Source: Chondrosia reniformis (taxonomy: Eukaryota > Porifera > Demospongiae > Chondrillida > Chondrillidae). Taken from it: 64,000 bases of DNA. The stretch lies in NCBI GenBank assembly GCA_947172415.1, contig OX359195.1, forward strand, positions 3,261,501-3,325,500. Direction: 5' to 3'. Both the position numbers and the translations under genes were made by a program. The notes below the pieces were generated by a model. It was not told where the DNA came from, made no database searches, and was given only the letters and a program-made list of their open reading frames with translations. Within the stretch, counting starts at the first letter, position 1. Each line of letters begins with the position of its first letter. This document shows, one piece after another, positions 1 through 13,150 of this stretch.

Positions 1-297
1 ATTAGTGGGCTGCCACACTTCTGGCTGTACCCCTTATCTGCTGATAAGGAAACCACAGGCTTTTTTGCTTCTGTGAGTCCATATTAGCAGACTAGCCACT
101 CAAACTTCGATCGTATGCCACACTGATGAGTCCTAATAAGGACAAAACAGCTGTCTATGGCTTGACCATCTTTTTGAGTGGCTAAGGGGAAACTCTGGTT
201 CCCATAAAGGGAACTTTGGTTCCGTCCATTAGCTCATTGCGCTCCTCAAGGGACATGAGTGGACGGGGTAAAACCCAGAGTTAAATGATGATGACAT
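1..297 (+). mobile_element. Hammerhead/TIR element, copy 1 (left end outside window)
   Basis: This is the right 297 bp of a ~340-bp element found three times here (also 48,244-48,581 and 56,746-57,085). Its right terminal inverted repeat, ending at 297, is the complement of the left ends of the other copies. It contains a hammerhead-like fold at 116-161: core CTGATGA at 123-129 and a four-pair stem II with a 6-nt loop (130-143). The conserved GAAA is AAAA (144-147), so G12 is mutated. Stem III is the palindrome CAGCTG (148-153), followed by a UC cleavage dinucleotide (154-155). The satellite downstream matches that after the other two copies. Self-cleavage of this copy is expected to be lost. 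Confidence 0.8.
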
Positions 298-1500
298 GTA
301 CAAACAAGTACTACATATAATTAATACACACAACTAGTACATACATCTAGTACACACAACTACTATTTACAACTAGTACATACAACAACTACATACAACT
401 GACACTAGCAACTAGTTCATTAAACTACAAATACAACTAGTACATAGAACTATTACATACAACTAGTACTACAACTAGTACATAGGACTATATAGCACAT
501 ACAATTAGGACTACAACTAGTACATAGAATTAGTTCATACAACTAGTACATACAACTAGGACATACCCAGTACATACAATTAGTACATACAACTAGTATA
601 TACAACAAGAACCAAGAACGTGTACAAACAACTAGTCCTTACATCTAGTACGCACGACTTGTGCATACAGCTAATACATATTACTAGAATATACACATAT
701 AACTAGTACATATAAATAGTACATACTACTACGGCATACACCTAGTACATTAAACTAGAACTAAAACTTGTACATAGAATTATTACATATAACTAGTACC
801 TGCAATAGTTACCAACTGGTCGTACATATAAATATAGCACCCAACTAGTACATACAATTAGGACAAACAACTAGTACGTGCCTCTAGTAGGTACAACCAG
901 TACAAACAACTAGTTAATAGTACATACAACTAGAACCTACAACTAGTAAATATACCTAGTGTAAACATCAATTACAAACAACTAGTACATATAACTAGTA
1001 TATACAACTAGTAAATACAACTAGTAAATACAACTAGTACATACAACTAATACATACAGCTAGTATCTAGTATAGAGAACTAGTAACTAGTACATACTAC
1101 TAGTATATGCACCCAACTAGTACATACAACTAGAACATACAAGTAGTATTTAAAACAATTACATGCAACTAGTACATACAACTAGTTCATATAACTAGCT
1201 CATACAACTAGTATATACAACTAGTATCTAGTACATACAACTAGTACCTACCTAGTACCTAATCAAATTAGTACTAGAACCTATAACTAGTACATACATA
1301 TTGTACATTCAACTAGTACATACAAGTAGTATATATTAATAGTACATACAAACATAACTAGTAGATATAAATAGTTCACACAACTAGTATTTACAACCAG
1401 TACATACAATTAGTTAGTAGAATATACAACTATTACAAGCATCAATTATGTACAACTAGTACATACAATTAGAACATACAACTAGTATCTAGTACATAGC
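298..1500 (-). repeat. 13-bp satellite, block A (unit on minus strand)
   Basis: Degenerate tandem copies of ACTAGTACATACA, 13 bp, the reverse complement of the unit TGTATGTACTAGT. Monomers vary by substitutions and small indels. The block is homologous to 48,582-49,803 and, with a LINE inserted, to 57,086-60,055, including rare variant monomers in the same order, so it belongs to a higher-order repeat starting at the hammerhead element. No open frame here is credible as a gene. Confidence 0.9.
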
Positions 1501-4500
1501 GGTTTGTACTAGTTGTATTTACTACTTGTATGTACCATTAATATGTACTAGTTATATGTGTATGTACCCGTTACATGTAGTACTTGTGTGTACCAGGTAT
1601 TTGTACTAGTTGTATCCACTAATTGTATGTATTAGTAGTATATACTAGTACAAGTTATATTTACTAGTTGTAGGTACTAGTTGTATGTAGCAGTTGTATG
1701 TAGTAGTTGTATGTACTAGCTAGTTGTATGTACTAGTTGTGTATACTAATTGTATGTACTGGTTTGTATTAGTTGTATGTACTAGTTGTATGTATATGGT
1801 AGCTATATGTACAAGTTATGTACTAGTTGTATGTACTAGTTCATAGTTGTATGTAGTAGCTGTATGTATTAGTTGTGTGTACTAGTTGAACATTCTAGTA
1901 CTGGTTGTACTAGGTACTAGGCAGGTACTAGTCGTATGTACTAGTTGTATGTCCTAATTTTATGTGTTCCCTACTAGTTGTATGTATTACTTGTGTATGC
2001 TAGTTAGTCGTATATACTAGTTTAAAGTACAATATATCTGAACTTGTTGTATGTACTAATTCTATGGACTAGTTATAGGTTATAGTGCTAGTTATACTAG
2101 GTTAGAGATAGGTACTAATTGTTTGTACTTGGTGTGTGTAATTGTTGTATGTACTAGTTATATTTACCAGTTGTAGGTTCAAGTGGCATGGACTAGCTGT
2201 ATGTACTATTTATTAGCATTACTTAAAACCATATGCACTAGTTATATGTGGTAATTGTGTGTACTGGCTATATGTACTAGTTGTAAGTATTTACTAGTTG
2301 TATGTACTAGTTGTATGTACTAGTAGTATGTACCACTTGTAGGTTCTAGTACTAGTTATACTATGTACAAAGTAGGTACTCATTGTATGTACTAGTTACT
2401 AGTTGAATGTACTAGATGTATGTACTAGTTTCATCTACTAGTTGTGTGTACTAGATCTGTTTAATTGTTGTATGTATAAGTTGTATGTACTAATTGTATG
2501 TACTAGTTGTAAGTAATCCAAACTATACAGTTGTATGTTTTAGTTATATATACTAGTTATATGTATTAGTTGTATGTACTAGTTGGGTGTAATTGTTGTA
2601 TGCACTAGTTGTATGAACAAGTTGTATGTATTAGTTGTATGTACTGGTTGTATATACTAGTTGTATGTACTACTTGTATGCACTATTTATAGGTACTAGT
2701 TATATGTGTATGACTAGGAATACATACTATTTGTATGTACTACTTTTATGTACTGGTTGTATGTACTGATTGTATGTACTAGTTGTATTTACTAGTTGTA
2801 TGTACTATTGGTATGGCTAGTTGTAGGTACCAGATATGTACCAATTGTATGTACTAGTTGTATGTACTGGTTGTAGGATCTAGTACTAGTTGTAGTAGGT
2901 ACTAGGTAGGTACTAGTTGTATGTACCAGTGTGTGTACTCGTTGTATGTACTAGTTGTAGGTTCTAGTACTAGTCGTACTAGGTACTAGGTTGGTACTAG
3001 TTGTATGTACTAATTGTATATTCTAGTTGTACGTCCAGTTGTAGGTACACAGTTTTATGTACTAGTTGTAGGTACTAGTTGTTTGTACTAGCTATGTACT
3101 TTTTGTATGTATTAGTTGTATGTAACCAGTTGTAATAACTAGTTTTATGTACAGTTGAATGTAGGAGTTGAATGTACATTTATATGTACTACCTATATGT
3201 GTATATATTATTTATATGCAGTCGTTGTTTGTACTAGTAATATGTATTAGTTGTATGTACTAGTTGTGTGTAGCAGTTGGACGAATTAGTTTTATGTATT
3301 AGTAATTAGTTGAATGTATTAGTTGTAAATACTAGATGCATGTTGTAATTGTATTTACTAGGTACTAATTGTATGGTCTAGTTGTATGAACTAGTTGCAT
3401 GCTCCAGTTGTATGTACTAGTTGTGTGTACTAGTTGAATGTACTAGATATATGCATTAGTTTAATCTACTAGTTGTATGTACTTGTTCTGACTAATTGTT
3501 GTATGTACTAGTTGTGTGTACTAGTTGTAGGTCCTAATTGTATGCAATAATTGTATGTACTAGTTGTATGTACTAGTTGTAAGTAATCCAAACTATACAG
3601 TTGTATGTTATAGTTGCATATACTAGTTATATGTACAAGTTGTATGTCCTAGTTGTATGTCCTATTTATATAGTACTAGGTATATCTTCTAGTTGAATGT
3701 TCTAGTTATTTGTACCAGTTGTATATTCTATTTATAGGTTCTAGTTATACGTGTATGTACTAGGTATATGTACTACTTGTATGTACAAGCTGTTTGTTCT
3801 AGTTGTATGTACTGATTGTATGTACTAATTGGATCTACTAATTGTATGTACTAGTTGTGTGTTGTGGTTGTAGTTACTAGTTGTGTGTATTAGTTGTATG
3901 TACCAGTTGTAGGTACTACAAAGTAGTTGAATGTACTAGTTGTAAATACTACTTGTATATTTTAGTTTTATGTACTAGTTGTACTTACTAATTACCAGTT
4001 GTATGGTCTAGTTGTATGAACTAGTTGTATGACTAGTTGAATGTACTAGTTGTGTGTACCTGTTTTACGTACTAGTTTTATGTACTAGTTATATACACTA
4101 GTTGTATGCACTAGAACATAAAACTAGTACATAAAAGTAGTAACTAGTAGTACTAGTTGTGTGTTGTATGGACTAGTTGCACGTACTAGTTGTATGTACA
4201 ATTTAAAAGTACTTGTTATATGTGTACGTACTACGTACATTTAGTAGTTGTGTACTAGTTATATATACTAGTTCTGTGTACGAGTTGTATGTACTACTTG
4301 TAAGTACTAGTTGTTTGTACGGGTTGTATGTACAACTTGTGTGTAATAGTTGTATGGACTCATTTTATGTACTGCTTGTATGTACTAGTTGTATATACTA
4401 GTTGTATGTACTATTTATATGTACTAGTTATATGTGTATTTACTAGGTATATGTTCTAGTTGGATGTCATAGTTATATGTACTAGTTGTATGTAATATAT

Positions 4501-4744
4501 ATAGGTTCTGGTTATATGTGTATGTCTCGGTATATGTACTACTTGGATGTACTAGTTGTATGAACTAGTTGTATGTACTGGTTGTGTGCCTTAATTATAT
4601 GTACTAGTTTATGTATTAGTTGTATAGCACTAGTACTAGTTGTATTTATCAATTCTACGTACCAGTTTAATGTACTAGTTTTATGTACTAGTTGTATATC
4701 TAGTTGTTTTAACTAGATATGTACCCATTGTTTGTACTAATTGT
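1501..4744 (+). repeat. 13-bp satellite, block B (unit on plus strand)
   Basis: The satellite switches strand at about 1,500 and reads TGTATGTACTAGT from here. The switch and the next ~200 bp are nearly the same as at 49,804-50,040. A short stretch at about 4,105-4,150 is flipped back to the other orientation. Open frames such as 4,213-4,401 are translations of the repeat (Tyr/Val/Leu/Ser-rich 13-mer periodicity) and are not genes. Confidence 0.9.
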
Positions 4745-5480
4745 ATGTACTATATGTATGAATCAAAAACTGAATCTGTACACGTTCACCTAGACTACCC
4801 TAGTGGCCAAGAATCTTGGCGAAAATCCAAATCACTTGGCTCATTACTATGCAGTAAAGCAGAACTCACCCGTCGCTGTCACTTAGGCACTGTGGCATTT
4901 AACTCATTGTGGGCTATGTGGATGAGAAAACCACTCCTCACACTAGAGAAGAGATTATTGATATACCACACAATCATCGTTCCGATCATGCTGTACAACT
5001 GTGACAGCTGGGCTGTCCCGAAAACTAGTCTCCACCAACTGGACAAATGTCACAGATATCACCTGCGATCCATACTTGGCATACGCTGGCCAAACACCAT
5101 CAGCAACAACCAACTCTATGCCCGTTGCAATACACAGCCTTTGTCTATCATGGTACAGGATCGCAGATGGGGCATGTTAGGACACGTACTACGCATGCCT
5201 CAGGATACACCAGCTCAACTTGCTCTACACTTTGCAGTTGTGGGCTCACAGATACACAAGAGCAGACGTGGTCGCCACCAGACAAACCTTCTCGATACTA
5301 TCAGAACCGATCTAAAGCACCACCAGCTAGCTCTCAAATGTGCTGATGACATCGAAACTCTGATAGCTTTAGCCAACGACAAGGCTACTTGGAGATCTAT
5401 GGGAAAAGACTGATTGCAACTTTAATTACAACACACTTTGTTTTTTTACTGTTGCAGTACCAGTTTAATAATAAATAATA
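4745..5480 (+). mobile_element. 5'-truncated non-LTR retrotransposon (RT C-terminal part)
   Basis: An open frame to 5,413 encodes ~220 residues resembling the region after the RT catalytic core of APE-type LINE proteins. Recognisable parts are a KSLGSLL stretch (compare the KYLG motif), then an IYHTIIVPIMLYNCDSW segment, then an RILGIRW-like segment (RSILGIRWPN) and a WGMLGHVLRM segment. No stop interrupts it, but the palm motifs are missing, so the copy is 5'-truncated. A 3' UTR ends in an AATAATAAATAATATG-like AT tail at about 5,480, where satellite resumes. The first ~10 residues of the frame come from satellite. The clade (CR1, Jockey or RTE) is not resolved. Confidence 0.75.
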
Positions 5481-7579
5481 TGTATGTACTGGTTTTATGT
5501 ACTACTTGTATGTACTAGTTGTATGTACTAGTTGTAGGCTCTGGTACTAGTTATAATAGGTACTATGTAGGTACTAGTTTTATGTACTAGTTGTATGTAC
5601 TAGTTGTATGTACTAATTGTTTGTAATAGTTGTATATTTAGTTGCCTGTACTAGATATGTACCAGTTGCATGTACTAGTTGTAGGTACTAGATGTTTGTA
5701 CTAGCTATGGACTAGTTGTATGTACTAGTTTTATGTACAAGTTGTATTTACCAGTTGTAGCACTAGTTGTATGTACTAGTTGCATGTACTAGTTGTGTGT
5801 CCTAGTTGTAATTCTAGTTGTATGCAGTAGTTGCAATAACTAGTTGAATGTATACTTGTATGTAGCAGTTGAATGTATATTTATATGTAGTAGTTATATG
5901 TGTATGTATGTATAATATGCAGTCGTTTTGTGTACTAGTTATATGTATTAGTTGTATGTAGTAGTTGTGTGCAGTAGTTGTATGTACTATTTTTATGTAT
6001 ATACTAGTTGTATTTATAAACTGTATGTGCTAGTTGTATGTACTATTTATAGGTACTTGTTATAGGTGTATGTACTAGTTGTATGTACTATTTATATGTG
6101 CTAGTTATATGTGTATTTACAATACAGATGTACTAGTTGTATTTCCTACTAGTTGTGTGTACTACTTATAGGTACTAGTTGTATATGTATGACTAGGTAT
6201 ATGTAGTACTTGTATGTACTAGTTGTATGTACTAGTTGTATATACTGGTTGTATGTACTAATTGTAGGTACTAGTTGTATGTTCTAGTTGTAGGTTCTAG
6301 AACTAGTTATACTAGTTACTAGGAAGGTACTAGTTATATGTACTAGTTGTTTGTGATAGCTATAGACCAGTTGTATGAACTGCTTGGTTGTATGATTTTT
6401 ACGTAGTAGTTGAATGTACATTTATATGTACTAGTTATATGTGTATGTATTTTTTATATGCGGTCGTTGTGTGTAATAATCATAAGATTTAGTTGTATGT
6501 ACTATTGTGTTTAGTAGTTGTATGGATTATTTGTATGTATTAGTAACTAGTTGCATGTAGTAGTTGTAAATACTAGTTTTATATAGTATTTTTATGTACT
6601 AGTTGTACTTACTAGTTACTAGTTGTACTTACTAGTTACTAGTTGTATATATGGTCTAATTTTATGTACTAGTTGTAGTTTCTAGTACCAGTTATACTAG
6701 TTACTAGGTGGGTTCTAGTTGTATGTACTCGTTGTTTTTACTAGTTGTATGTATTAGTTACATTTACTTGTCGTAGTTACTATTTGTATGGACTAGTAGT
6801 ATATTATGTTTGTATGTGCTAGTTGTATCTACTAGTTGTATCTACTAGTTGTTTGTACTAGTTGTATGTACTAGTTGTATATAGTGGTTGTATGTACTAA
6901 TTGTAGGTACTAGTTGTATGATCTAGATGTATGATCTAGTACCAGCTACATTTACTAATTGTATGCACTAGTTGTATGTACTAGTTGTATGAACTAGTTG
7001 TATGTACTAGTTGTAGATTCTAGTACTAGTTAAACTAGGTACTTCATAGGTACTAGTTTTATGTACAAATTATATATAGTAATTTTATGTACAAATTGTA
7101 TGTACTAGTTGTATGTCTAGTTGTCTGTACTAGATATGTACAAGTTGTATGTACTAGTTGCAGCACTAGTTGTCTGTACTAGTTGTAGCGCTAGTTGTAT
7201 GCAGGAGTTTAAATAACTAGTTGAATGTATACTTGTATGTAGCAGTTGAATGTACATATATATATGTAGTAGTTATATGTGTATGTATTTGTAATTGCAG
7301 TCGTTCTGTGTACTAGTTATATGTATTAGTTGTATGTAGTAGTTGTGGGCAGTAGTTGTATGTACTAGTTGTCAATACAAATTGTATGTAGTATTTGTAT
7401 ATACTAGTTGTAAGGTCTAGTTGTATGAATGTTTTATTTTTCAGTTGTACGTACTAGTTGTATACTAGTTTTATTAACTATTTGTATGTACAGTTGTGTG
7501 TAGCAGTTGAATGTACATTTAAATGTACTAGTTATATGTGTATGTATTAGTTATATGCAATCGTTGTATGTCTAGTGGT
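5481..7579 (+). repeat. 13-bp satellite, block B continued
   Basis: Unit TGTATGTACTAGT on the plus strand with frequent single-base variants, and recurring sub-blocks with TTATATGTGTATGTA and TATGCAGTCGTT variants. Nothing gene-like was seen. Confidence 0.9.
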
Positions 7580-9328
7580 GTTTAGTGTTGAAAAGGGGAA
7601 AGTTCTGGCTGGCCCAGACAACCCTGAACGCAGTGAAGAATCCATAAGGAGCCTTGAAAAAGGTACTACTTATTAGTACCTAGGGCTAGAACAACTGTTT
7701 GAGGTAGATGACAGCAAGGTCAAAGCTTGCTTGATCAATGAATTGAGGAGGAGACTCCACAAAGTGTGGGGCTCTCACCTCAATGGTAAGAATGCTGCAG
7801 AAGCCTCTAACATGTTGTGTGCCTCTCTATTGAGATACTCTTACCCAGTTTTGAAGTGGACTCAAAGTGAGCTTCCAAAACTGGACCGAATGGTGAGAAA
7901 GATCATGAGAAAGTACCAGTGTCATCACTATAACTCTGCCATTGAAAGAGTGAATTTGCCTCGCTCTCAAGGTGGTAGAGGGCTCTGTAGTTTTCCTTTG
8001 GATCACGACAGGGCTGTTGTGAATCTGGCAAGATACCTCCATACTGCTAATGATCCACTCATAGCTGTTGTGTTAAACACCAAAAGTGGCTGGAGTGCTC
8101 AAAACAAAGGAGGACGGTCTTGAAAGAAGCCAGATTGATACTGAGAAGCCACGGAATAGAACTAGAACCAGAAATGTGGCTGAAGACAGATCCCTCACAA
8201 AATAGTGTAAGAGAATGGAGGAGAGTGGCACGTGAGCTTCGGGAGGCTCAGACTGAAAGGTTAAAAAGTAACCTAGCCGAAAAGTCTCACCAGGCTCATA
8301 CCACAGACAAGTCACAAATAGGGAGTCTTATGTGTGGCTTTCTGAGGGGAGACTCAGACCTCAAACTGAGGCTCTGATTCTTGCAGCCCAAGATGATGTG
8401 CTGCACACTAGGTGGTACCAAAATAGGATTCTGAAGAATTCTAGCCTCCTAATGTGCAGGGAATGTGGCAAGGCTATGGAAACGGTCAAACACATACTAA
8501 ACATGTGTGAGCCCAAGGGATTTTCTCTCTACAAAGAGAGACATGACCGGGCAATACTGATAGTGTTGTGGAGACTGTTGAACGAATATGGATTCAAGCA
8601 GGAAGAGCCCTGGTACAAACTAGAAGCAAAACCAGTCTATGAGAATAGGGCTGTCAAAATCTTGTGGGATCCTAGTATCCCTACAGATGATGAAATGACA
8701 GAAAAAGGCCAGACTTAGTGGTTGAGGATCGGCTGTGTAAGTCCATCTACATTATTGAGATGTCAGTTCCTACTGACAGCAATATTAATGGAAGATGGCA
8801 AGAGAAGTTCCAAAAGTACCAGAAGCTGGCGGCTGATATGAGGAAACAATTTAGGGGCTACCGAATTAAGGTAGTCCCGATGATAATTGGTGCTTTGGGG
8901 ACAGTGGAGACGCTACTGGAAGACCTTAGGGGAATTCCAAAGCTGTCAAAAAGTGCAGTAGAAGTGATGAGAGCCATGCATAGAACTGTTCTCTGTTCGG
9001 CTGTGAGGATATTGAGGCGACATCTATCTGTTGAGGGATTGGGGCCTGGACAATAAGTAATCCTGTCCCAGTCCTTGCCTGTCGACCTCTGAAATGCAGT
9101 GGTGGATTGGTGTATGGAGGTACTCCCTCCTATTATGACGGTCAACTTTGGCCCGATGCGCATCTGTCTGCTGCTGCCGGAAGGAGGCAAAGCCGAGGCT
9201 TCTGGCTAAAAACCCAAAGAAAGGAAAACATAACTGACTGAGGGTTGTCCAAGCTGGATACTCCTTGCCTTAGTAAACTAATGCAAGAAGTAACAAGGTT
9301 CTCCGTAAAGGGTTTTGTTTCTTTAAAA
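7580..9328 (+). mobile_element. R2/NeSL-like non-LTR retrotransposon, 5'-truncated copy 1 (broken ORF)
   Basis: The coding region (7,600-9,056) gives in order: an RT thumb-like segment with YLG, then LLRYSYPVLKWTQ, DRMVRKIMRKY and PRSQGGRGL; a CCHC zinc knuckle C-x2-C-x8-H-x4-C (about 8,454-8,510); and a restriction-like endonuclease domain with RPD, an acidic strand (YIIEMSVP) and EKFQKYQKL. RT followed by CCHC and REL endonuclease is the R2/NeSL/CRE arrangement. Lesions: TAG in place of the Lys codon of YKYLG (7,674-7,676), a frameshift near 8,120, another break near 8,330, and a 1-base deletion near 8,702 compared with the minus-strand copy at 57,274-58,511. The 3' UTR runs to 9,328 and is shared with both other copies. 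Satellite flanks both sides. Confidence 0.85.
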
Positions 9329-9689
9329 GTATGGAATATTTTTATGTACTAGTAACTAGTTGCATGTAGTAGTTGTAAATACTAGTTTTATGTAGTATTT
9401 GTATGTACTAGTTGTACTTAATAGTTAGTAGTTGTATGGTCTAGATGTATGAACTAGTTGAATGCTTCTGTAGTATATATCTACTAGTTGTGTGTACTAG
9501 TTATATGTACTAGTTATATGTACTAGTTGTATGTACTAGTAATATGCAATAGTTTTATGTACTAGTTGTATGTACTAGTTGTATGTACTAGTTGTATGTA
9601 CTAATTGTATGTACTCCAAACTAGATGTATGTACTAGCTGTATTCACTAGTGATATGTATTAGTTGCATGTACTAATTGTGTGTTCGAG
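9329..9689 (+). repeat. 13-bp satellite, block B continued
   Basis: Plus-strand TGTATGTACTAGT monomers between two LINEs. Nothing else was seen. Confidence 0.85.
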
Positions 9690-12600
9690 GTTCGAGGTGC
9701 GAGAAAATGGCAGAAAGTCTAGTTTATAGAATATAGTTGTTGATCGTTCTCGCGACTGTTTCCACAGAAGTCAAAGTGTGTTACCCTAAGTGTAGTTTAT
9801 GCGATCTCCATATTTGGACGATTTCTTACAAACCTTCTCGCCACGAAACCTTTTCCCACCTTCGCGATGCTCCCAGGACCTACTCATGGAATTGCCGTTA
9901 CTCTTCTCTATCTCTTCAGCTTTGGGGTGATGTAGAGGCTAACCCTGGACCCACAAGATTGTGTCATAAAACTAAAGACAAAGAAACTTACCATTATCCA
10001 CCTATAAACTTGTAGTCTGCTACGGCACTTCGAGGAACTTCAATACTTTGTTTCTGTCACTTGCCAAGAGATTCTCTGCCCCTCCGAGACTTGGTTGGAC
10101 TTTTATATCAACAATTCCAAGGTTTATCTTCGAGAATATACTCTTTTTCGTCGAGATCGAAACCGCTCAGGTGGAGGTGTTGCTTGCTATATATCTGACA
10201 CCCTTTCTAGCAAAGTCATCTCCTGTGGGACTACAAATGCGGGTCTAGAGTTTCTGTTGGTTGGCTTCGATGGGACCCTCCTTCCTTCCGAGTTGTTGGT
10301 TGGCTGCTTCTTTCATCCTCCCAGCTCTCCTGTCCAGTCAGTGCACGACATATCTTCAACTTTCGACAACATCCTCATCTCCATTAAGTATTTCATTGCT
10401 TGTTGTGACATCAATGTTGATTTTAGTGACTCCAGCAACCAACTCTCCAAGATCTTACATGACTTTGTCTACTCTCATCTCGTATCCCAACCAATTTGCC
10501 ATCCCACTCGTGACTCTGAGAGCACCAGTTCTATTTCCGATTTATTCCTTATCTCTCCTGATGTTCCTTATACCCAAGCCACAGTACTAGATAATGCCAT
10601 TACTGATCATTATCCAATTAGCCTCTTAACATCCTGGTCATCTCCTAAGTCTTCTCCCAAAACTATCTCCTGTCGCTCATTTAAAAACTTTGATGCCTCC
10701 AAGTTCTTAGCTGATTTAGATCACTTTCCCTGGCAGCTGATGGATACATTTGATGATATTGATGATAAGGTTAAGGTCTTTGAAACCCTTTTTTGGTGTC
10801 ATCGATCGACATGCCCCTCTTAAGACCATAAGAGTCAAAAGCCACCCAGCCCCTTGGATTTCTAAGCCTATCAGACGTGAAATGGACAAACGTAATAAGC
10901 TACTTAAACCCTTCCCTTCTAAGCGATCCAATTAAAACTGGCAACAGTACAGGGCCCAAAGAAATTTCGTCACCAACTTGCAGAGACAAGCCAAACAATC
11001 CCATTTCGCTCACCTCATTTCCAATAACACTTATCCATCCACTCTTTGGAGGGCTCTGAAGGCTGCCAATCCTCTTCAATCTTCACATAAGTGGAACGCA
11101 TTTGACTCTACCTACCAGTCCATTGCAGATAAATTCAATGTTCACTTTACCTCCATCTCCAGCTGTCAGACCTATATCAACCTTCTACTCCTTCCTCAAA
11201 TCCACCCACCTCAGCTTTGTCACCAACCCCTGAAGACTGGTGTAAATCATCTCTCTCAGGACGAAGCATCAACAAAGGTACTGGCCCTGATGGAATACCT
11301 GCTTTCATGCTCAAGCTAGCTTCTTCAGTTATCATGAAGCCCATCTGCTCCATCTTCAACCATTCTATCCAAACTTCCACCTTTCCAACTACATGGAAGC
11401 ATGCCATCGTCCACCTTCTCCACAAAGGTGGTGATCCTTCCAGCCTCTCCAATTACCGTCCTATATCTATCCTACCTGCTTGTAGCAAGGTCCTTGAAAG
11501 GCATGTAAAACATCAGTTATATCGTCATCTTTCTGAGAATGGCCTTATCTATCCATTGCAATCTGGTTTTCACCCTGGCCACTCCACCACCACATCTTTG
11601 TTATTTTGTACCGATACTTGGTCCAAAGCCCTTGATTCTGGGAAGTTTGTAGCCACTCTGTTCATCGACGTGTCTAAAGCCTTTGACACAGTAAATCACT
11701 CACTTCTTCTCAGCAAACTCACCAACCTGGGTCTTGATCCATCTACTGTGCAATGGGGAGTTCCCCAAGAATCCATCCTAGGCCCTTCCCTCTTCTTGGC
11801 TTTCATTAATGATTTACCTGATCCCATCATTGACTCTATCACCGTCCCATTTGCCCATGACACTACTATATTCCTTGCAGGCCATGATATCTCAAATATT
11901 ACCAACACCCTGCAGAACTGTCTTAACCTTTTTAATCTGTGGATGAAATCCAATGGTCTCAAGTTAAACCCTCTGAAGACCAACTCCATGCTAGTTGTAA
12001 GACTAATCTTCCACCACTTAACCTCTCCTTGGACGGTCACACTATTAAACAAGTTTGAGTCTACAAATTTCTTGGTATCCAAATTAACGACACCCTGACC
12101 TGGAAGGACCATATTGACTTTATCATTTCCAAAGCTTCTCGCAGATCAACCTCTTACGGAGGCTATCTTTGTTCCTTCCAAAACCCTTGAGGATTTTATT
12201 CTACAAATCCTACATTATGCCTATCTTGGATTATTGTGCTGTTGTGTGGCAGCAATGTACATCCCAGGAATCTACTAGGCTAGAGCATCTCCACAATCTA
12301 GCCATCAAAAGCATTCTACACAAGAGTGGTTATGACTCTGCCTCTACCCCAGACAACATCTCGGGGTTACATCCTTGGAACATAGAAGACGTCTCCACTT
12401 GGCACAGCAAGTTTTGAAATCTGTTAAGGGCATACACCCCCTTATCTTAGAGACCTATTTAAACCCCCACCCACCACTACCACACATGAGGGAGTGCATC
12501 TGACTTCAACCCTCCTCCTGTGAAAGCCAACATTGGTAAACAGTCCTACACCTACGGCGGCACCTCCATCTGGAGATCACTTACTACAGATGCAAAGACA

Positions 12601-12940
12601 GCCTCAACCCCGGCACGTGCTCAGTGCTGGCTGGTAATTCTATAAACAGTTAGCCTATTATTGTTCTTAATTCGACTGAAATTATTTTATTTATTATATC
12701 CACTCCCAATCCTGTTAATTTGGTATTTATTATTTCCTGTATTATATCACTCTAGTTTTTTCTTGTACATGACAATTAGGCCTTTTATTTTTAACCAGCT
12801 TTTCCCCTTCATGTTCTTTTTCCCATCTTACCCAATTTTTGTCATCGCCCATTTTTAATCCTGGGTGCCTAGTATAGTAGCCAATGGCTAAAGGCCTCCC
12901 CAATCTAAATAAGATACTTGACTTGACTTGACTTGTGTAA
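9690..12940 (+). mobile_element. CR1/L2-like non-LTR retrotransposon, near full length but inactivated, with 2A-like motif
   Basis: Organised as an N-terminal segment with a 2A-like DVEANPGP (9,929-9,952); an APE-type endonuclease starting near SETWLD (10,083) with YTLFRRDRNRSGGGVACYI and ending near an ITDHYPI segment; a linker; and an RT (about 11,260-12,100). RT landmarks are GPDGIPAFMLK, NYRPISILP, motif A LFIDVSKAFDTVNH, GVPQESILGP and motif C. Motif C reads FAHDTTI where FADDTTI is expected, so a catalytic Asp is His. Frameshifts or stops fall near 10,015-10,060, 10,790, 10,935, 11,200 and 12,055. The 3' end carries the pentamer repeat ACTTG (12,917-12,935), as CR1/L2 elements carry short 3' repeats. 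Clade assignment is by motif memory. Confidence 0.88.
9737..10015 (+). pseudogene. N-terminal ORF segment of the CR1/L2-like element with 2A-like peptide
   Basis: Frame of 92 codons ending at a TAG. The 2A-like signature is preceded by a hydrophobic/serine-rich stretch (SSLSLQLWG) and reads D-V-E-A-N-P-G-P at 9,929-9,952, matching the D-x-E-x-N-P-G-P consensus for ribosomal skipping. Such motifs are established at the N-terminus of some APE-type LINE ORFs in sea urchins and other invertebrates. The endonuclease continues in another frame from about 10,035, so the copy is frameshifted. The true start codon is unclear; no ATG opens this frame, and an upstream ATG at 9,708 leads to a short uORF. 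Confidence 0.7.
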
Positions 12941-13150
12941 TTGTTGTATGTACTAGTTATATTTACTAGTTGTAGGTTATAGTTGTATGGACTAGTTGTA
13001 TGCACCAGTTGTATGTACTAGTTATATTTACTAGTTGTAGGTTATAGTTGTATGTACTAGTTGTATGTACCAGTTGTATGTACTAGTAACCAGTTGTAAA
13101 TATTCGCAACTAGTTTTATGTACTTGTTGTATGTACTAGTTGTATGTAAT
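12941..13150 (+). repeat. 13-bp satellite, block B continued
   Basis: About 16 degenerate plus-strand monomers, with two near-identical sub-blocks at about 12,948-13,010 and 13,012-13,075. Confidence 0.85.

Noticed and set aside
298-1500. Telomeric repeat
   Set aside because: The unit is 13 bp with no TTAGGG-like G-rich strand, and its orientation changes repeatedly.
4213-4401. Tyr/Val/Leu-rich small proteins in the satellite (also 18,131-18,337, 27,489-27,674, 41,049-41,237, 58,930-59,127)
   Set aside because: They are direct translations of the 13-bp repeat with three-frame periodicity, without start context or any domain.
9690-9720. tRNA B-box-like GGTTCGAGG at the start of the CR1/L2-like element
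   Set aside because: Only one short box match, with no A box or cloverleaf around it.
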